Positions 5,662 through 6,216 of a DNA stretch of 6,216 bases are shown piece by piece. The notes under the pieces were generated by a model. The model searched no databases. It saw only the letters and a program-made list of their open reading frames with translations, and had not been told where the DNA came from. The number at the start of each line of letters is the position of its first letter. Position 1 is the stretch's first letter. The translations under genes and the position numbers were made by a program. Source of the DNA: Clostridia bacterium (GTDB taxonomy: Bacteria > Bacillota > Clostridia > Oscillospirales > CAG-272); NCBI GenBank assembly GCA_017631215.1, contig JAGBTR010000178.1:1-6216 (forward strand). Direction: 5' to 3'.

Positions 5662-5685
5662 GGGGGATTTTTGGAAAAATCCCCC
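5662..5685. terminator. Hairpin after the CPBP gene, terminator-like
   Basis: It is identical to the hairpin at 2999-3022, with 11-bp arms around GG, and starts 25 nt after the CPBP stop codon. It probably marks the 3' end of the mreB-like/CPBP transcript. As in the other copy, a C-rich and A-rich tail rather than a direct T-run follows. Confidence 0.55.
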
Positions 5686-5927
5686 CTACACCCCCAAAAA
5701 CTTTTAAGGAAAAGGATGAGGTTGGCGCGTTAGCCAGCTTCCTTTAGCGCAACAACTTCAGACTCATTTTGGGGCCCCTGCCCCAAAGTCCGTTAGCCTC
5801 GGCGTTGTTGAGCGACAAAGCGCACGCCGACCCAAAGGGTTAGCCGCGGAGTTGCTTGGCGAATGGATAGCCTCGCGGGGTAGGGAGCGGTGATTTTCCA
5901 AAAAAGCAAGATACCCATTGCCGCGCA

Positions 5928-5990
5928 CTCTCCCTCAGTCGCCCGCGGCAAGCCGCCGGCGCCAGCTCCCTCTCGGAGGGAGCCTCTTTT
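5928..5990. repeat. Three-arm palindromic intergenic module (orientation 2), with terminator-like end
   Basis: GCTCCCTC (5965-5972) pairs with GAGGGAGC (5976-5983) around TCG, followed by CTCTTTT, which looks like a Rho-independent terminator on the + strand. The upstream CTCCCTC (5930-5936) can compete for the same arm. Between them lies a GC-rich stem (5940-5948 with 5953-5961, one mismatch). GCCA (5961-5964) is the reverse complement of the TGGC at the same place in the 2305-2350 module, so the two appear to be inverted members of one family. Confidence 0.6.
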
Positions 5991-6124
5991 CCCCCACGCC
6001 ATTTTCCAAAACGTTTACAGCCCAACTCCCCCAATTTCGCTATGTGGGAAATCCGTTCACTCAAGCAAGGCATCGCACCCCGAACCCAACCCATCTTGGG
6101 CGTGCGCTTATGCGCCCAAGATGG

Positions 6125-6216
6125 AACGGCTTGATCAAACTTCACCTTTGAGCGCCGCCTTGGAAAGCGTAGCTTTCCACCGAAGGCGCGAACGGAGCGC
6201 GGCAACGCCGCGCGGG
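6125..6216. other. Hairpin-rich non-coding right edge
   Basis: TGGAAAGC (6161-6168) pairs with GCTTTCCA (6172-6179) around GTA, enclosed by an outer stem GCGCC (6152-6156) with GGCGC (6185-6189). A further hairpin, GCGCGGC (6197-6203) with GCCGCGC (6207-6213), lies at the very edge. No gene is seen, and the repeat cluster probably continues beyond the window. Confidence 0.5.

Larger units (their letters stand above)
5658..6124. repeat. Mosaic intergenic repeat, copy B (with extra modules)
   Basis: It repeats copy A in the same orientation: 5658-5797 (block 1), 5846-5865 (exact 20-bp match) and 6025-6076 (block 2). Relative to copy A it has an extra 47 bp bounded by GTTAGCC at 5792-5798 and 5839-5845, and 159 bp (5866-6024) where copy A has 37 bp (3156-3192). 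The longer insert includes the three-arm module at 5928-5984. It ends with the hairpin CCATCTTGGGCG (6091-6102) with CGCCCAAGATGG (6113-6124). It begins 21 nt after the CPBP stop codon. No protein is encoded. Confidence 0.85.

Noticed and set aside
2995..5797. Composite transposon bounded by the two repeat copies
   Set aside because: The genes between are not transposition genes, no terminal inverted repeats or target duplications are visible, and the copies look like dispersed gene-end elements.

Overview
The window looks like chromosome from a GC-rich gut-type member of the Bacillota, class Clostridia (Oscillospirales or a near relative). This rests on GC-rich third codon positions, strong AAGGAG-type ribosome binding sites, Clostridia-like protein families, and spacers full of palindromic repeats. 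The genus cannot be fixed from sequence alone. All four genes are on the + strand.

Layout. Positions 1-2117 hold the 3' part of a large membrane-anchored protein whose start lies left of the window. It carries an InlB-type B-repeat, a basic stretch, one transmembrane helix and a long DUF4340-like region. A spacer (2118-2374) opens with a 34-bp perfect palindrome and closes with a three-arm palindromic module. Positions 2375-2974 encode a Maf/YhdE-type nucleotide pyrophosphatase. Positions 2975-3517 are a 543-bp non-coding spacer built of hairpin modules. Positions 3518-4498 encode a divergent MreB-family actin homologue. Only 22 bp later, 4521-5636 encodes a CPBP (CAAX-like) intramembrane protease. 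Positions 5637-6216 are a second long non-coding spacer.

The two long spacers are diverged copies of one mosaic repeat. Positions 2995-3134 and 5658-5797 match without gaps at 130 of 140 positions. A second shared block is 3193-3244 against 6025-6076. Between the blocks the copies differ by whole modules, and a matched hairpin shows a compensatory base-pair change.

How the genes may work together. maf is a classical neighbour of mreBCD in both Bacillus subtilis and Escherichia coli, so maf beside an MreB homologue resembles a remnant or relative of the cell-shape locus. Here mreC and mreD are absent and a membrane protease follows instead. The MreB homologue has His where the catalytic Glu of MreB is expected, and an altered adenosine-binding Gly motif. 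The best candidate for something undescribed is therefore this MreB-like/CPBP pair, followed by the mosaic hairpin repeat. Both are sequence-based hypotheses that have not been tested.
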